Shown: positions 43,301 to 53,048, counted from the stretch's first letter. The stretch is DNA of 64,000 nt from Bacillota bacterium (GCA_023404715.1 JAEYAR010000117.1:1-64000); one strand, 5' to 3'. Numbers and translations: made by a program. Notes: a model not told the origin generated them from the sequence alone.

Positions 43301-43356
43301 GTGAGAATCATTCTCACTTCTGATATCAGTATAATCCGAAATCAAATGTTTGTCAA
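43301..43356 (-). promoter_or_regulatory. Rubrerythrin promoter with Fur/PerR-like operator
   Basis: TTGACA (43351-43356), 17 bases and TATACT (43328-43333) form a near-consensus promoter on the minus strand. Just downstream of the predicted start lies the perfect palindrome GTGAGAATCATTCTCAC (43301-43317), which is the 7-1-7 Fur/PerR box TGAtAATnATTaTCA with G-C in place of the central T-A steps. PerR control of a peroxide-reducing enzyme would fit. Confidence 0.85.
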
Positions 43357-43465
43357 GGGAAAAGATGAGAAAAATTCAATAACACACAATCTTTTTTCAT
43401 GGTATCGTCATCAACGTCAAAAGAGGCATAAAGCATGGCGAACCATACCCTATACCCCTTGTGGA

Positions 43466-45880
43466 TTACTCTGTGATCGTGATGGTACCGACCTGATCGC
43501 CCAGCGTCAGCGTATGCTCGCCAGCCTCCAGGGTGATCTCCATCGAAACCACGCGCCAGGAGTTCGCCGTCACGGTCATGATCTTCTCGGCGATCACCTG
43601 CTCGCCGTCCTTGACCTGCACGGTGGTCATGCCGTCCGCGCCGTTGTTGCGCAGCAGCGCGTAGACGGTGAAGGGCTCGCCCGCCTTGGCGGACCGCTCG
43701 CTATAGACCTTCATGCTCTTGTTGCCGGAGCTGTCCTCTACCTCCGCCTCGGTCTGCACGGAGGGCAGGATCAGGCAGCTGTACACAAATTCAGGCTCCT
43801 GTGCGTACTTCATGCCGTAGAAGGCCTGCACCAGCGGATCGCCCCAGTTGTTGGGCGAAGCGTGGTTCTCGGCGTCTTCCATGGTGGCCTGCACCATCAG
43901 GCGCACATAAGGATCGGCGCCCTGATCGCCGGCCAGATCCTTCCACTGCGCCTCGTCGGCGAAGGAATCACGGGCAATTTCCTTGACGATGATGCCGCCG
44001 GGCTCCTTCACGCCAAAGAGCATGTCAGCGTAGACCCACGGGGACGTGCCCGTGATGAAGCCACCCTCGGTAGAGCCGTGGTCAGCCGCCTGGCTGTAGC
44101 TCAGGTACATCAGCGCATCGGCGCTCTCGATGGCGTACTGGGTCGGGTCAACGTTGTTCAGCGTCAGCACGATGGGCTTACCGGCGTCCTTCGCGTCGTC
44201 GATAAACAACTCGCACGCATCGTTGATGCTGCCGTAGTCGCCGACGACCACGTCCGCCTCTTCCATGGTCTCGACCACGGTGGCGTATTCGCCGATGTAC
44301 TTGATGTAGCCCGCCTTGGCCGCTTTGCCGCTGGCGTCCACATAAACCTTGATTCCCTTCTGCAGGGGCAGCAAGCCGTTCTCGTTCTTGACCAGCACGG
44401 CGGATTCCGCCTGCAGCTTCTCTGTCAGCTCCACCTCGTAGGGGGCGCGGGCAGCGCGCAGCTCTTCGTCCGATGTGATTTCCCACTGCTCGGCAGCCCA
44501 CTCATCGCTGGCACACAGCTCGATCGCCGCGTTCACGTCGCAATAGGGGTTCTCGAACAGGCCCTTGTCGAACTTGAACTTCAGGATGCGGGTCGCGGCC
44601 CTGTCCACGTTCTCCTTGTCCACGCCGCCCTCTTTCAGACCGTTGATGATCGCGTCAGGCCAGTTGGAGGAGGGGCTTTCCTCAAAATTCTCTCCACGCT
44701 TCATGGAGCCGGAGCCGAACATGTCGGTTCCCAGACGAAGCGCTTCGTTGTACAGCCAGCGTGCGTCCTTGGTGGCCAGATCCACGCCCTCGCTGGTGAT
44801 ACCGGTCATACGACCGGGGTTGCCAGGGCCGCCGCCCAGCGCCCACCAGTCGGATACGACCACGCCGTCAAACCCGAGGGTATCGCGCAGGTAACCCATA
44901 GTAGCGGAATCCCATTTCACGTCTACGGTGTTGCTGATGCCCGTGCCGCCGCAGTTGGTCATGACCCACTCAGCGCCAGCGGACAGCGCGGCATTCCAGC
45001 CCACCATCCAGTTGTCAAAGTTCTGGGCTACGGAGCGGGCGTTGCCGAAAGAGGAGTCGCCGCCGCGTCCGATCCAGTGCTTGGTGCAGGAGGCCAGACC
45101 ATTCTCTTCCAGACCCTTGATCTCGGCGCTGACGACGGACGCGATCAATTCGGGGTTCTCGCCGTATTGTGCGCCGATCTCGTTGGCGTAGGGCTCGAAG
45201 GTCACGTGAATGCCCACCGCGCGCATGGCCTTGCCGTAGTAGGAGGCCAGCTCATAGGCCAGTTCAGGGTCGTTGGCCGTGCCAAAGCCTTCGTGCGATT
45301 TGTCGACGTATCCGCCCCAGGCGTTGAATTCACGGTCGGATGTGAACATCATCGGCACGCTCAGGCGCTCGGCCTCAGCAGCGGCCTGCAGGTTGTTCAG
45401 CGTATTGGTGACGATCACCGGCGTGCCGTTCAGGTTGAACAGCTGGCAGGTGAGGTTGAATTCCTTGATCATGCTGCGCGCATCCTCCAAAGAGGTATTG
45501 ACGCAAAACAGCAGTCCCACTTCTTCCTCCACCGTCATCTGAGAGATCAGGTCAGCCACGCGCGCATCCACGTCCTGACGCCAGTCCTCATAGACATCCA
45601 GCGTGCCGTTGCCGTTCATGTCCTTGAACCGATAGCCGTCTACGTCCAGAATGGTCGTCAGACCCTCGATGTAGGTCAGCCGGGGCTGTTCGCCGTTTGC
45701 CTCGATGACGGCGTATTCGCAGTTTTGCGCCAGCTCATTGGCGGCCATGGACTCGGCGTCCGCCGTGATGTAGGTATCGGCGGCGGTGGGCGCCTTCGTC
45801 TCCTCGGCATTCTCCGCGAGCGCGCCGCCCATCGTGTTCACCAGCAGCAAGGCCGCTAGCAGCATAGACAACTTCTTCAT
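43466..45880 (-). CDS. Secreted GH3 glycosidase with EF-hand loop (copy 1)
   Basis: The 804-residue product has a signal peptide (MKKLSMLLAALLLVNTM, ending ALA) and no lipobox. Residues 87-98, DMNGNGTLDVYE, are a textbook EF-hand calcium loop. GH3 signature regions follow: IGRGGDSSFGNA, then the nucleophile in LGFDGVVVSDWWALGG. The later alpha/beta sandwich has the stretch GLLPLQKGIKVYV, and the end is fibronectin-like. Beta-glucosidase-type activity on short glucans outside the cell is expected from the family. GGAG lies seven bases before the ATG. It is the last gene of the long leftward run, with a 144-base gap before it. Confidence 0.9.
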   Translation of the reverse strand: MKKLSMLLAALLLVNTMGGALAENAEETKAPTAADTYITADAESMAANELAQNCEYAVIEANGEQPRLTYIEGLTTILDVDGYRFKDMNGNGTLDVYEDWRQDVDARVADLISQMTVEEEVGLLFCVNTSLEDARSMIKEFNLTCQLFNLNGTPVIVTNTLNNLQAAAEAERLSVPMMFTSDREFNAWGGYVDKSHEGFGTANDPELAYELASYYGKAMRAVGIHVTFEPYANEIGAQYGENPELIASVVSAEIKGLEENGLASCTKHWIGRGGDSSFGNARSVAQNFDNWMVGWNAALSAGAEWVMTNCGGTGISNTVDVKWDSATMGYLRDTLGFDGVVVSDWWALGGGPGNPGRMTGITSEGVDLATKDARWLYNEALRLGTDMFGSGSMKRGENFEESPSSNWPDAIINGLKEGGVDKENVDRAATRILKFKFDKGLFENPYCDVNAAIELCASDEWAAEQWEITSDEELRAARAPYEVELTEKLQAESAVLVKNENGLLPLQKGIKVYVDASGKAAKAGYIKYIGEYATVVETMEEADVVVGDYGSINDACELFIDDAKDAGKPIVLTLNNVDPTQYAIESADALMYLSYSQAADHGSTEGGFITGTSPWVYADMLFGVKEPGGIIVKEIARDSFADEAQWKDLAGDQGADPYVRLMVQATMEDAENHASPNNWGDPLVQAFYGMKYAQEPEFVYSCLILPSVQTEAEVEDSSGNKSMKVYSERSAKAGEPFTVYALLRNNGADGMTTVQVKDGEQVIAEKIMTVTANSWRVVSMEITLEAGEHTLTLGDQVGTITITE

Positions 45881-46024
45881 GAGTTCTCCATCCTTTCCTT
45901 TTTGCACTGATCCGTGAATGCTTCATCGCGCGCCATCGCACGGTCAACAGCACGCCTTTTGTCCTTTCGCACCTCCTTGCCTCGCCATTTCTAAAAGGGT
46001 ACTGCCCTGCGGGCAAAGTCCCCG

Positions 46025-47539
46025 TTAGTTCTCTTTCACGAAGTAGCGGCCTGCAAGCGCCGCACGGTCGAGCTTCATGGTTGCCGTGTGCGGCAACTCG
46101 GGTAAATGCACGAAGCATTCAGGTATCATGGCCCGCGGCAGCTTCTTTTTGAGGGCGCAGAGCAGCTCCTCCCGTGTCAAAGCGCCTGTCCAGAAGCAAT
46201 AGAGCTTGTCCTGCGCCGCATCCAACAGCGCGCATCCGTCCGCCCACCCGGGTATGCCGCGCAAAACAGCCTCCACCTCGCCCAGCTCCATTCGATAGCC
46301 GTGGTGCTTGACCTGTGCGTCCCGGCGTCCCAGCACCTGCAGTTCCCCGTCAGGCGTCAGCCGCCCCACGTCCCCCGTAAAGTAAGAGCGGCGTACAGCG
46401 CCCCGCTCCGCAGCGCAGTTCGGGAACGCGGCTGCCGTGCGCGCGGGATCCCGATGATATCCCGATGCGACCCACGGGCTGGACACCAGCATCTCGCCGC
46501 CAATCAGTGGGTCCATTTCGTTTGCGTGCTCGTCGAGGAATGTGATCTTCACCTGCCGAAAGGGCTTGCCTACAGGCAGAAGGTCGCCCTCCTGATACGT
46601 TCTCTCCACACGTCCCACCGCCACCGAAAAAGCCTCGGTGCTGCCATAGAAATTGTAGAAACCGGCATGGGGCGCGGCATGCATCCACGTGTGCAGCGGC
46701 CCCCACGGCATCGCTTCGCCCGACATGATGCCGAATTTCAATTCAGGCAGGCATCCCGGCTCCAGCTGCTGCGTCAAAGAGATAAAGCTGGACGGCGTCA
46801 TGGTCAGTTCGGTCACGCGCTGCTCGCGCAGGCAGGACAAAAAGCGCTTGGGAAAGGCCAGCGCGTTAGACGGCAGCAGATAGACCCGCGCGCCCAACGC
46901 AATAGGCGGAAAAATATCGATGATGGAGTTTGCATAGAAGAAGGGCGACTGATTGCCAAAGACGACGCTCTCGTCAAAGCCATAGATGTCGATGGTCGCC
47001 TCCGTGTAATGAATGTATGAGGAATGGCTTTGTACGCTGCCCTTTGGCACGCCCGTAGAACCGCTCGTGTAAAGGATGGTCAGCGGATCGAAAACGTCCG
47101 CCTGTGCGCGCCGCTCGGCCAGTGCCTCATCGTCTATCGCCGCGCCTGCCGCTTCTTCATAGCTTATCACAGGGCAGAGGGGCGTCGTCAGCCCGCCTAC
47201 CGCCGTCTGACCCTTGGCGTCGACAAGGATACAGTCGGGCGCCATGAGCTCCAAAATCTGCGCCAGCCGCTCCGCGGGCATGGCGGGGTCCAGGGGGGCG
47301 TAAGCGCACCCCGCATAAGCGACGCCCAAAAACGCGGGCACACAGCCCAAAGCGCGCCCATCCATGAGTATAGCCGCGATGCCGCGCACCGGGAGCGTGC
47401 GACACAGATGGCTGCCAACTGCCTGCGCAAGCCCCTGCAGCTGCGCAAACGTCAGGCTTTCCTTGTCGGTGCAGAAGGCTACCCTGTCGGGAACGCGGGT
47501 AGCCGTTCGTTCCAGGTCCTCTAAAATGTTGCTGTTCAT
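46025..47539 (-). CDS. Second adenylation enzyme of the Dlt-like module
   Basis: The 504-residue product has the adenylate-forming core motifs: LTILYTSGSTGVPKGS (A3), YNFYGSTEAFSVAVG (A5), YFTGDVGRLTPDG (A7), VKHHGYRMELGEVE (A8) and MKLDRAAL with the catalytic Lys (A10). It resembles DltA and amino-acid adenylation domains but differs in the pocket region from its paralogue at 50-51.5 kb. The start overlaps the SGNH stop as ATGA. Two activating enzymes for one carrier protein is unusual and suggests either two acyl groups or division of labour. Confidence 0.85.
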   Translation of the reverse strand: MNSNILEDLERTATRVPDRVAFCTDKESLTFAQLQGLAQAVGSHLCRTLPVRGIAAILMDGRALGCVPAFLGVAYAGCAYAPLDPAMPAERLAQILELMAPDCILVDAKGQTAVGGLTTPLCPVISYEEAAGAAIDDEALAERRAQADVFDPLTILYTSGSTGVPKGSVQSHSSYIHYTEATIDIYGFDESVVFGNQSPFFYANSIIDIFPPIALGARVYLLPSNALAFPKRFLSCLREQRVTELTMTPSSFISLTQQLEPGCLPELKFGIMSGEAMPWGPLHTWMHAAPHAGFYNFYGSTEAFSVAVGRVERTYQEGDLLPVGKPFRQVKITFLDEHANEMDPLIGGEMLVSSPWVASGYHRDPARTAAAFPNCAAERGAVRRSYFTGDVGRLTPDGELQVLGRRDAQVKHHGYRMELGEVEAVLRGIPGWADGCALLDAAQDKLYCFWTGALTREELLCALKKKLPRAMIPECFVHLPELPHTATMKLDRAALAGRYFVKEN

Positions 47540-48594
47540 AGGTCGTCCCCCTTCTGTGCATAAACAGGGTAAGATGCAAACCACGTCGCAGCGCATTCGT
47601 CGTAGGAAGCGTAGGCCACGTCGCCGCGATGGTCAGGCAGGGCATACAGCGCCCGGATATCTGCGCCCAGTTTTTGTGTAAATGTCACGCTTCCTTTGAC
47701 GTTCAGATGCTGCCAGTCTGCAAAATCCGTGGAATAACGCAAGCCATAGCGCATGGATGGGTCGTTGTAATTGATGCCCTCGACGCCATATTCCTCGGCG
47801 ATGCTCCATAATGTATTGTAATACATGTGATCGTAAGCGTAGTCGGCGTTGGGAATGCCTATAAGCAATACAGGAATGTCTCGCTCGTTTGCCAGGGCGA
47901 ATATCTTTCGGGCGTATTCTTCCTCGCGCGCGTTTATGGCCCGCCTGGTGGGCACCCACACAAGCGACGGCCGGACATGCTTCTCGGTCTCGTTCTTTTC
48001 GATGTAGCCCTTCCAGCTGCGCCCGCGTCCGCCGTTGTCAGGCGGGTACACGAAGTCCTGCGCGGTCAGGCGCTCGTAATTGCGATGAAGCTTGGGCAGC
48101 ACCAACGCAAAGTCCAACGCCTCGTCAGCGCCGACGCAGGCGCGGATGGCCTGATAGCGCGTCCACGGCGAGCGGATGCCCGATGTGGACAGGATGGTCC
48201 GCCCCTCTTTGGAGTAGTCTCGCTCGTAAATGGCGGGTTTGGCGTCCAGTAGGATCACCGCGGGCGTTTGCGTCTTGAGCGCCTCCACCAAATAATAATA
48301 GCTGATCCAAAAGGGCTGCTCGGCGCTGCAAAGGTTATAGGCGGGAATGCCGTACTCACGCCACAAAATGTTGGTGTTCACCCCCGCGTAAGCCAGGCTC
48401 GTGCCCAGCACCAGCACATCCACTGAATTACGTGGCTGACGATACAGGTTCAGCATGCTGCACATGCCATAGTCATACTTAGGCGTCAGTACATAGGCCG
48501 TATAGCTCAGCACAAGGGCCGTCAACAGCGCAAAGCACACCACGCGAAGCCAAAACCGCCCAAGCATTCGTCTTCGGGAGACCGTCTTTTCCAT
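47536..48594 (-). CDS. SGNH-type acyltransferase/hydrolase (DltD/AlgX-like)
   Basis: One N-terminal membrane helix (residues 14-34) is followed by an extracellular SGNH-like domain. The nucleophile block is VDVLVLGTSLAYAGV (Ser in GTS) and the closing pair is Asp and His in DWQHLNVKG. The size, topology and place beside an MBOAT gene match DltD, AlgX or PatB-type partners, which pass acyl groups to or from surface glycans. The start follows the MBOAT stop by 17 bases. Sequence is distant from classical DltD. Confidence 0.75.
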   Translation of the reverse strand: MEKTVSRRRMLGRFWLRVVCFALLTALVLSYTAYVLTPKYDYGMCSMLNLYRQPRNSVDVLVLGTSLAYAGVNTNILWREYGIPAYNLCSAEQPFWISYYYLVEALKTQTPAVILLDAKPAIYERDYSKEGRTILSTSGIRSPWTRYQAIRACVGADEALDFALVLPKLHRNYERLTAQDFVYPPDNGGRGRSWKGYIEKNETEKHVRPSLVWVPTRRAINAREEEYARKIFALANERDIPVLLIGIPNADYAYDHMYYNTLWSIAEEYGVEGINYNDPSMRYGLRYSTDFADWQHLNVKGSVTFTQKLGADIRALYALPDHRGDVAYASYDECAATWFASYPVYAQKGDDL

Positions 48595-48611
48595 GGTGCC
48601 TCACCCGCCTG

Positions 48612-50084
48612 TCAAAACTGTGTATAGAGGAAGGCCGCTGCGTTCACGTCGTCCCCGTAGCACCCCAGCACTACCGTGCCAAGGATCAGCGCCAGCAGCA
48701 CAGTCCAGCGGAGCGCAAGCGGCCCCTCGGCCAAACGCTGCCGCAAGCGCACACCGCGCTCTTGCGCAGCGTCCGCCGCAAAGAGCACGCCCCCTGCCGC
48801 AAGCGCAATCCCCCATTCCAGCGCCGGCATGACAGACAGCAGCGTCTGTGCCACGCCCGCGCACGTCCACCCTGTAAACACGCGCCCCATGAGGGCGAAC
48901 GCCTGCGCCGCGTCGGCTGTGAAGGCGAAGAATTGCGCCGCCAACACCAGCAGGAGCGTTCGGACGATGCACAGCCCCTTCCACAGCGGCGCCCCCTCCC
49001 GGATGTGCAGCCGCTTTTTGAGGCCGCGAAGCGTCGGCTCCAGCAGCGTCGCAGCGCCCATGAGCACCCCAAAGTACAGCCCGTACAGCACCGCGTTCCA
49101 GCTCGCGCCATGCCAGATGCCGATGAGGAGGAAGACGACAAGCGTTGCCAGCGCGGCCGGAAGCCTGCGTCCCACCCGTTTGCCCAACAGCCGCACCCCG
49201 GCGCGCCCCAGCGCTACCCCAGCGCGCGAGGTGGCCAGCGGGTACAGCAGATACGAGCGGAACCACGCGCCCAGCGTGATGTGCCAGCGCCGCCAGTAAT
49301 CCGCGACGCTCACGGCAAAGAAGGGCCTGCGGAAGTTCTCGGCCATGTCGATCCCCATGAGCAGCGCCGTACCGCGAATCACGTCCATGCCCCCGGAAAA
49401 GTCCGCGTAAAGCCTCACCATATAGGTTGCCGCGCCCAACAGGAGCATCCAACCGGGCACGGACGCCTCCACGGTCACATAGGCTGTAACCGCCGCCAGC
49501 CGGTCGGCAATCACCAGCTTTTTGAAAAGCCCCCAGCACATCAGCAATACACCCGATACGCTCTGTGACGGCTCCAGCCGGTGCCCCTGCTCAAGCTGCG
49601 GGGCAAGCTGCGCCCATGTGGAGATAGGGCCCTGCGTCAGCTGCGGGAAGAAGGATACAAACAACAGATACTTCCCAAAGTTTCTTTCCGGTTTCACCTT
49701 TCCACGGGACACGTCGATGACGTATCCCGCGCTTTGAAACGTGAACCAGCTCAGCCCCAGCGGGGCCAGCAGTCCCTGAAAAAGACGCCCGCCCGCGTAT
49801 TTAAAGAAGACCATGCCGCCCAGCGTCAGCAAAAGCGTGCCCGCAGGCAAAAGCTTCATCTGACGGGGCTTCCCCATCTCCTTGAGGGCACGCAGCCAAA
49901 GCGTGCTGCCGTAGGTGAGCGCCGCCGCTGACAACAGATAGGCCGCGCCCTGCCAACCCGCCAGCAGGTCAAATGCAGCGCTTGCCGCCAGCAGCGCCAG
50001 CCATCGCCGTTTCAGCGGGAACAAATGATAGAGCACAAAGGTTCCCGCCGAAAAAAGCAGATATTCAAGGGAGAGGATGCTCAC
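48612..50084 (-). CDS. MBOAT acyltransferase (DltB-like)
   Basis: The 490-residue product has about twelve hydrophobic helices and the MBOAT signatures DYWRRWHITLGAWFRSYLLYP and IGIWHGASWNAVLYGLYFG, with the catalytic His in WHGASW. As DltB does, it would move an acyl or aminoacyl group from a carrier protein across the membrane. The start is GTG, six bases after AGGAGGTG, inside the end of the adenylation gene (20-base overlap), so the two are coupled. Confidence 0.88.
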   Translation of the reverse strand: MSILSLEYLLFSAGTFVLYHLFPLKRRWLALLAASAAFDLLAGWQGAAYLLSAAALTYGSTLWLRALKEMGKPRQMKLLPAGTLLLTLGGMVFFKYAGGRLFQGLLAPLGLSWFTFQSAGYVIDVSRGKVKPERNFGKYLLFVSFFPQLTQGPISTWAQLAPQLEQGHRLEPSQSVSGVLLMCWGLFKKLVIADRLAAVTAYVTVEASVPGWMLLLGAATYMVRLYADFSGGMDVIRGTALLMGIDMAENFRRPFFAVSVADYWRRWHITLGAWFRSYLLYPLATSRAGVALGRAGVRLLGKRVGRRLPAALATLVVFLLIGIWHGASWNAVLYGLYFGVLMGAATLLEPTLRGLKKRLHIREGAPLWKGLCIVRTLLLVLAAQFFAFTADAAQAFALMGRVFTGWTCAGVAQTLLSVMPALEWGIALAAGGVLFAADAAQERGVRLRQRLAEGPLALRWTVLLALILGTVVLGCYGDDVNAAAFLYTQF

Positions 50085-51543
50085 GTTCCACCTCCTGCCT
50101 GACGCGTACACGGTCGATTTTTCCGCTTCCTGTCTTGGGCAGGCGTTCCATGGGCACGTATGCATCCGGCAGCATGTAGCACGGGAGAGCCTCCCGAAGG
50201 CCGCGGCGCAACTCTTTGGGCGACGCCGCACCCGCGTATACGCACACGATGCGATCTGCGCCCGCGTCGAAAAAGCAGCAGCCCTCGGCCACGCCGGGGT
50301 GCGCGCACACAGCGCACTCGATCTCCCCCAGCTCGATGCGATAGCCGCTTCGCTTGATCTGACTGTCCCGCCTGCCCAGGAACATCAGCTCGCCACGCTC
50401 GTTGTACGCGCCCAGGTCGCCCGTGCGATACAGCGTTTCGCGCACCTGCGGCCGGAGCGGGTTTTGGATGAACGCCGCGTCCGTCTTTTCCGGATCGTTG
50501 TAATATCCCGCCGCAAGGCACGTCCCCGCGACGCAGATTTCACCGTCCAGCAGGACGATGCGCGTGTTGGCGCAGGCATGGCCGATGGGGAGCGCGTCGT
50601 CGTCGGCAAAATCCCGGTCGACCTCATACCACGCGCACACGTCGGTGATTTCCGTCGGGCCGTACATATTGACAAAGCGTGCCTCCGGCAGGGCTTCCCG
50701 CCATCTGTTCAGCGTGCCGCAGGGCATTACCTCTCCGCAGAAGAAGACGTTGCGCAGCTTCGGCGGCCTTTGTGCAAGCAGGCCCGATGCAGCCACCGCG
50801 GTCAACGCCGAGGGCACCCAGAAGAGGGTGTCGACGGCAAAACGATCCAGATCGTCCAACAGACGTTTGGGGAATGCAAAATCCACCTGCGGCAAAAACA
50901 CGACGCAGCCGCCCATCCTGAGGGCGCAATATACATCCAGCACGGAATTATCGAAGTACAGCGGCGCTTGATTGCCCAGTCGATTCCGCCCCTCAAGGCC
51001 CAGCGCGTCGCAGGCCCACTCCACAAAGTCGATGACGCTTGCGTGGCTGACGGCTACGCCCTTGGGGACGCCTGTGGAACCGCTGGTGAACAGCACGTAC
51101 AGCAAATCGTTGTCGATGTGCGCCATGCGGCGCACGCTTAGCAGGGCGGCGTTCTCTGCCGCAGGTATCTCCTCCGCGACATATACCGCGCCGCACACCG
51201 CTTTTGCCTGCTCCCGATGCCCTGCGTCGCACAACACGCAGGCCGGGGCAAGCTGGCGCGCGATCAGCGCAAGGCGCGCCATGGGCATGGCGGGGTCGGC
51301 AGGGGTGTAAAAGCAGCCTGCATAGACCGCGCCCAGCATGGCGGCCACTGCGGCAGGCGTCTTGTCCATCATCAGCAAGACGGGCTGCTGCGCTGCCATG
51401 CGCGCTGCGAGGAAGCTGCCGATCTCCCGGGCGCGCCTGAGAAGGCCCGCAAAGGAGATGGCATCCCCCGCACCCTCAAATGCGTACGCATCCGGGACGC
51501 GCGCCGCCGAATCCTCCAGGAAGGCCAGCACATTGCGCGTCAT
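50065..51543 (-). CDS. DltA-like D-alanine/amino-acid carrier-protein ligase
   Basis: The 492-residue product holds all adenylation motifs: YVLFTSGSTGVPKGVAVSH (A3), FVNMYGPTEITDVC (A5), LYRTGDLGAYNERG (A7), IKRSGYRIELGEIE (A8) and KTGSGKIDRVRV (A10, catalytic Lys). It lies between the carrier protein and the MBOAT gene, the order of dlt operons. D-alanine activation is likely by analogy, but the specificity residues have not been checked. The start overlaps the carrier-protein stop by four bases. Confidence 0.88.
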   Translation of the reverse strand: MTRNVLAFLEDSAARVPDAYAFEGAGDAISFAGLLRRAREIGSFLAARMAAQQPVLLMMDKTPAAVAAMLGAVYAGCFYTPADPAMPMARLALIARQLAPACVLCDAGHREQAKAVCGAVYVAEEIPAAENAALLSVRRMAHIDNDLLYVLFTSGSTGVPKGVAVSHASVIDFVEWACDALGLEGRNRLGNQAPLYFDNSVLDVYCALRMGGCVVFLPQVDFAFPKRLLDDLDRFAVDTLFWVPSALTAVAASGLLAQRPPKLRNVFFCGEVMPCGTLNRWREALPEARFVNMYGPTEITDVCAWYEVDRDFADDDALPIGHACANTRIVLLDGEICVAGTCLAAGYYNDPEKTDAAFIQNPLRPQVRETLYRTGDLGAYNERGELMFLGRRDSQIKRSGYRIELGEIECAVCAHPGVAEGCCFFDAGADRIVCVYAGAASPKELRRGLREALPCYMLPDAYVPMERLPKTGSGKIDRVRVRQEVEREHPLP

Positions 51544-51779
51544 GACGACTGCCTATGCCTGTCGATCAGCCCCAGCATGGCGCCGACGCTGTTGAAATTC
51601 TCCGGTTCAATCTCCCCGGTGGCGATGTGTACGCCGAACGTATCGTCAATGGCCAGGATGATCGCGCTGATGGTCAGCGAGTCGATCAGCCCTTCGTCCA
51701 CCATGGCCGTTTCATTGGCGAAATCCACATCCTCGTCGATCTCCTCAAGGAGCGCGATCAGCTTTTGCATGTCACCCAT
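51540..51779 (-). CDS. Acyl/peptidyl carrier protein (DltC-like)
   Basis: The 79-residue acidic protein has the phosphopantetheine site GLIDSLTISAII, with Ser34 as attachment point, in a four-helix carrier fold. GGAG lies five bases before the ATG. As first gene of the module it would carry the activated amino acid from the adenylation enzymes to the MBOAT protein. Confidence 0.88.
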   Translation of the reverse strand: MGDMQKLIALLEEIDEDVDFANETAMVDEGLIDSLTISAIILAIDDTFGVHIATGEIEPENFNSVGAMLGLIDRHRQSS

Positions 51780-51808
51780 TTTTCTCCGTCCTCTCCTATG
51801 GGCTTGTG

Positions 51809-51831
51809 CGCCCGCGCGGCTTGCGCGGGCG
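51809..51831 (-). terminator. Hairpin between the ATPase gene and the Dlt-like module
   Basis: CGCCCGCGC and GCGCGGGCG arms (9 bp) with a five-base loop. No T-run follows, so it may only reduce, not stop, transcription. No promoter is visible in the 108-base gap, in line with read-through into the module. Confidence 0.4.
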
Positions 51832-51887
51832 CAGTCGGCTCAGCCGGTCGATACGATTTCATCCGGCACGCCCGCCATGGGCGCTTT

Positions 51888-53009
51888 TTATGCGTTGATG
51901 CGATTCTCGCCGTCGGCCTCAAACAGGTGCAGCTTGGCCCTGTTGGGCGCGATGGCGATGGTATCCCCTTCGGGCACGGTCTCACCGGTATATTTAAACA
52001 CGATGAGCTGCTCGCCGATGCTGATATGGATGAGGAAGGCGTCGCCCAACGGCTCGATGCCGTCCACCTTGCCTTCGACGACGTTCGGCTCGCCCTTCTT
52101 CTCCAATGTAAAGTCCGAGGGGCGCACGCCGAGTATGATCTGCCTGCCCGCATAGGGCTTGAGCGCGGCCGCATCCTTGTCGGGCACGTCAAGCGTAAAC
52201 GTCTTTGCCTGTAGCTGCAGCCTCGATCCGTTCAGCGCCACGCTGCAGGGGAATGTGTTGATCTCGGGCGTGCCCAGGAAGCCCGCTGCGAACAGGCAAT
52301 TGGGGTGATCGTACAGCTCGAAGGGCGTTCCCTGCTGCACGATGCGTCCATCCCGCATCAGCACGATGCGATCGGCCATGGTCATGGCCTCGGTCTGGTC
52401 ATGGGTGACATAAACGGTGGTCATGTGCAGGCGCTTTTGGATCTGCTTGAGCTCGTAACGCACCTTGTCGCGAAGCTTGGCGTCCAGATTGCCCAGCGGT
52501 TCGTCCAGCAAAAACACGTTGGCATCGCGCACCATGGCGCGTCCCAGCGCGACGCGCTGGCGCTGACCGCCGGACAGGTTGGCGATCTTGCGGTCAAGGT
52601 ACTCCTCTATCTCCAACATCTTGGACATTTGAGCGACCTTGGCGTCGATCTCATCCTTGGGCGCCTTTTGCGTTTTCAGCGCAAAAGACATGTTCTCGCG
52701 CACGGTCATGTTGGGATACAGGGCATATTCCTGAAAGACCATGGCAATGTTGCGCTCCTGCGGGGGCACGAATGTCTTTTCTTTCTTCCCCACCACCTCG
52801 CTCATGAGGGTGTCTCCAAAGTGGATGGAGCCCTGAACGGGGTGCAGCAGCCCTGCCACGCATTGCATGGCCGTCGACTTGCCGCAGCCGGAGGGGCCAA
52901 GGAACACGCAGAATTCGCCGTCCTTGATCTCTAAATTCATGTTTTCCAGCACATTGGTCTTCCCTTTATTGTAGGACACGTTCATGTCCTTGATGGATAT
53001 AAAAGCCAT
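51888..53009 (-). CDS. MsmK/UgpC-type sugar ABC transporter ATPase
   Basis: The 373-residue product has Walker A GPSGCGKST, Q-loop MVFQEYALYP, signature LSGGQRQRVALGRA, Walker B VFLLDEPLGNLDAKLR and the switch His in VTHDQTEAMT. The C-terminal OB-type domain (ILGVRPSDFTL, GDTIAIAPNRAKLHLF) is typical of MsmK/UgpC/MalK ATPases that energise CUT1 importers. GAGGTGAGG precedes the ATG. It probably powers the permeases at 55-56.7 kb and perhaps those at 34-35.7 kb, which lack an ATPase gene. Confidence 0.95.
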   Translation of the reverse strand: MAFISIKDMNVSYNKGKTNVLENMNLEIKDGEFCVFLGPSGCGKSTAMQCVAGLLHPVQGSIHFGDTLMSEVVGKKEKTFVPPQERNIAMVFQEYALYPNMTVRENMSFALKTQKAPKDEIDAKVAQMSKMLEIEEYLDRKIANLSGGQRQRVALGRAMVRDANVFLLDEPLGNLDAKLRDKVRYELKQIQKRLHMTTVYVTHDQTEAMTMADRIVLMRDGRIVQQGTPFELYDHPNCLFAAGFLGTPEINTFPCSVALNGSRLQLQAKTFTLDVPDKDAAALKPYAGRQIILGVRPSDFTLEKKGEPNVVEGKVDGIEPLGDAFLIHISIGEQLIVFKYTGETVPEGDTIAIAPNRAKLHLFEADGENRINA

Positions 53010-53048
53010 ATCCTCACCTCTCTCGGCGCTTGGCCGCTGTATGTATGC

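Noticed and set aside
42605..45859. Plus-strand open frame of 1084 codons
   Set aside because: It covers the rubrerythrin gene, its promoter and GH3 copy 1 on the opposite strand. It has no ribosome site or recognised domain.
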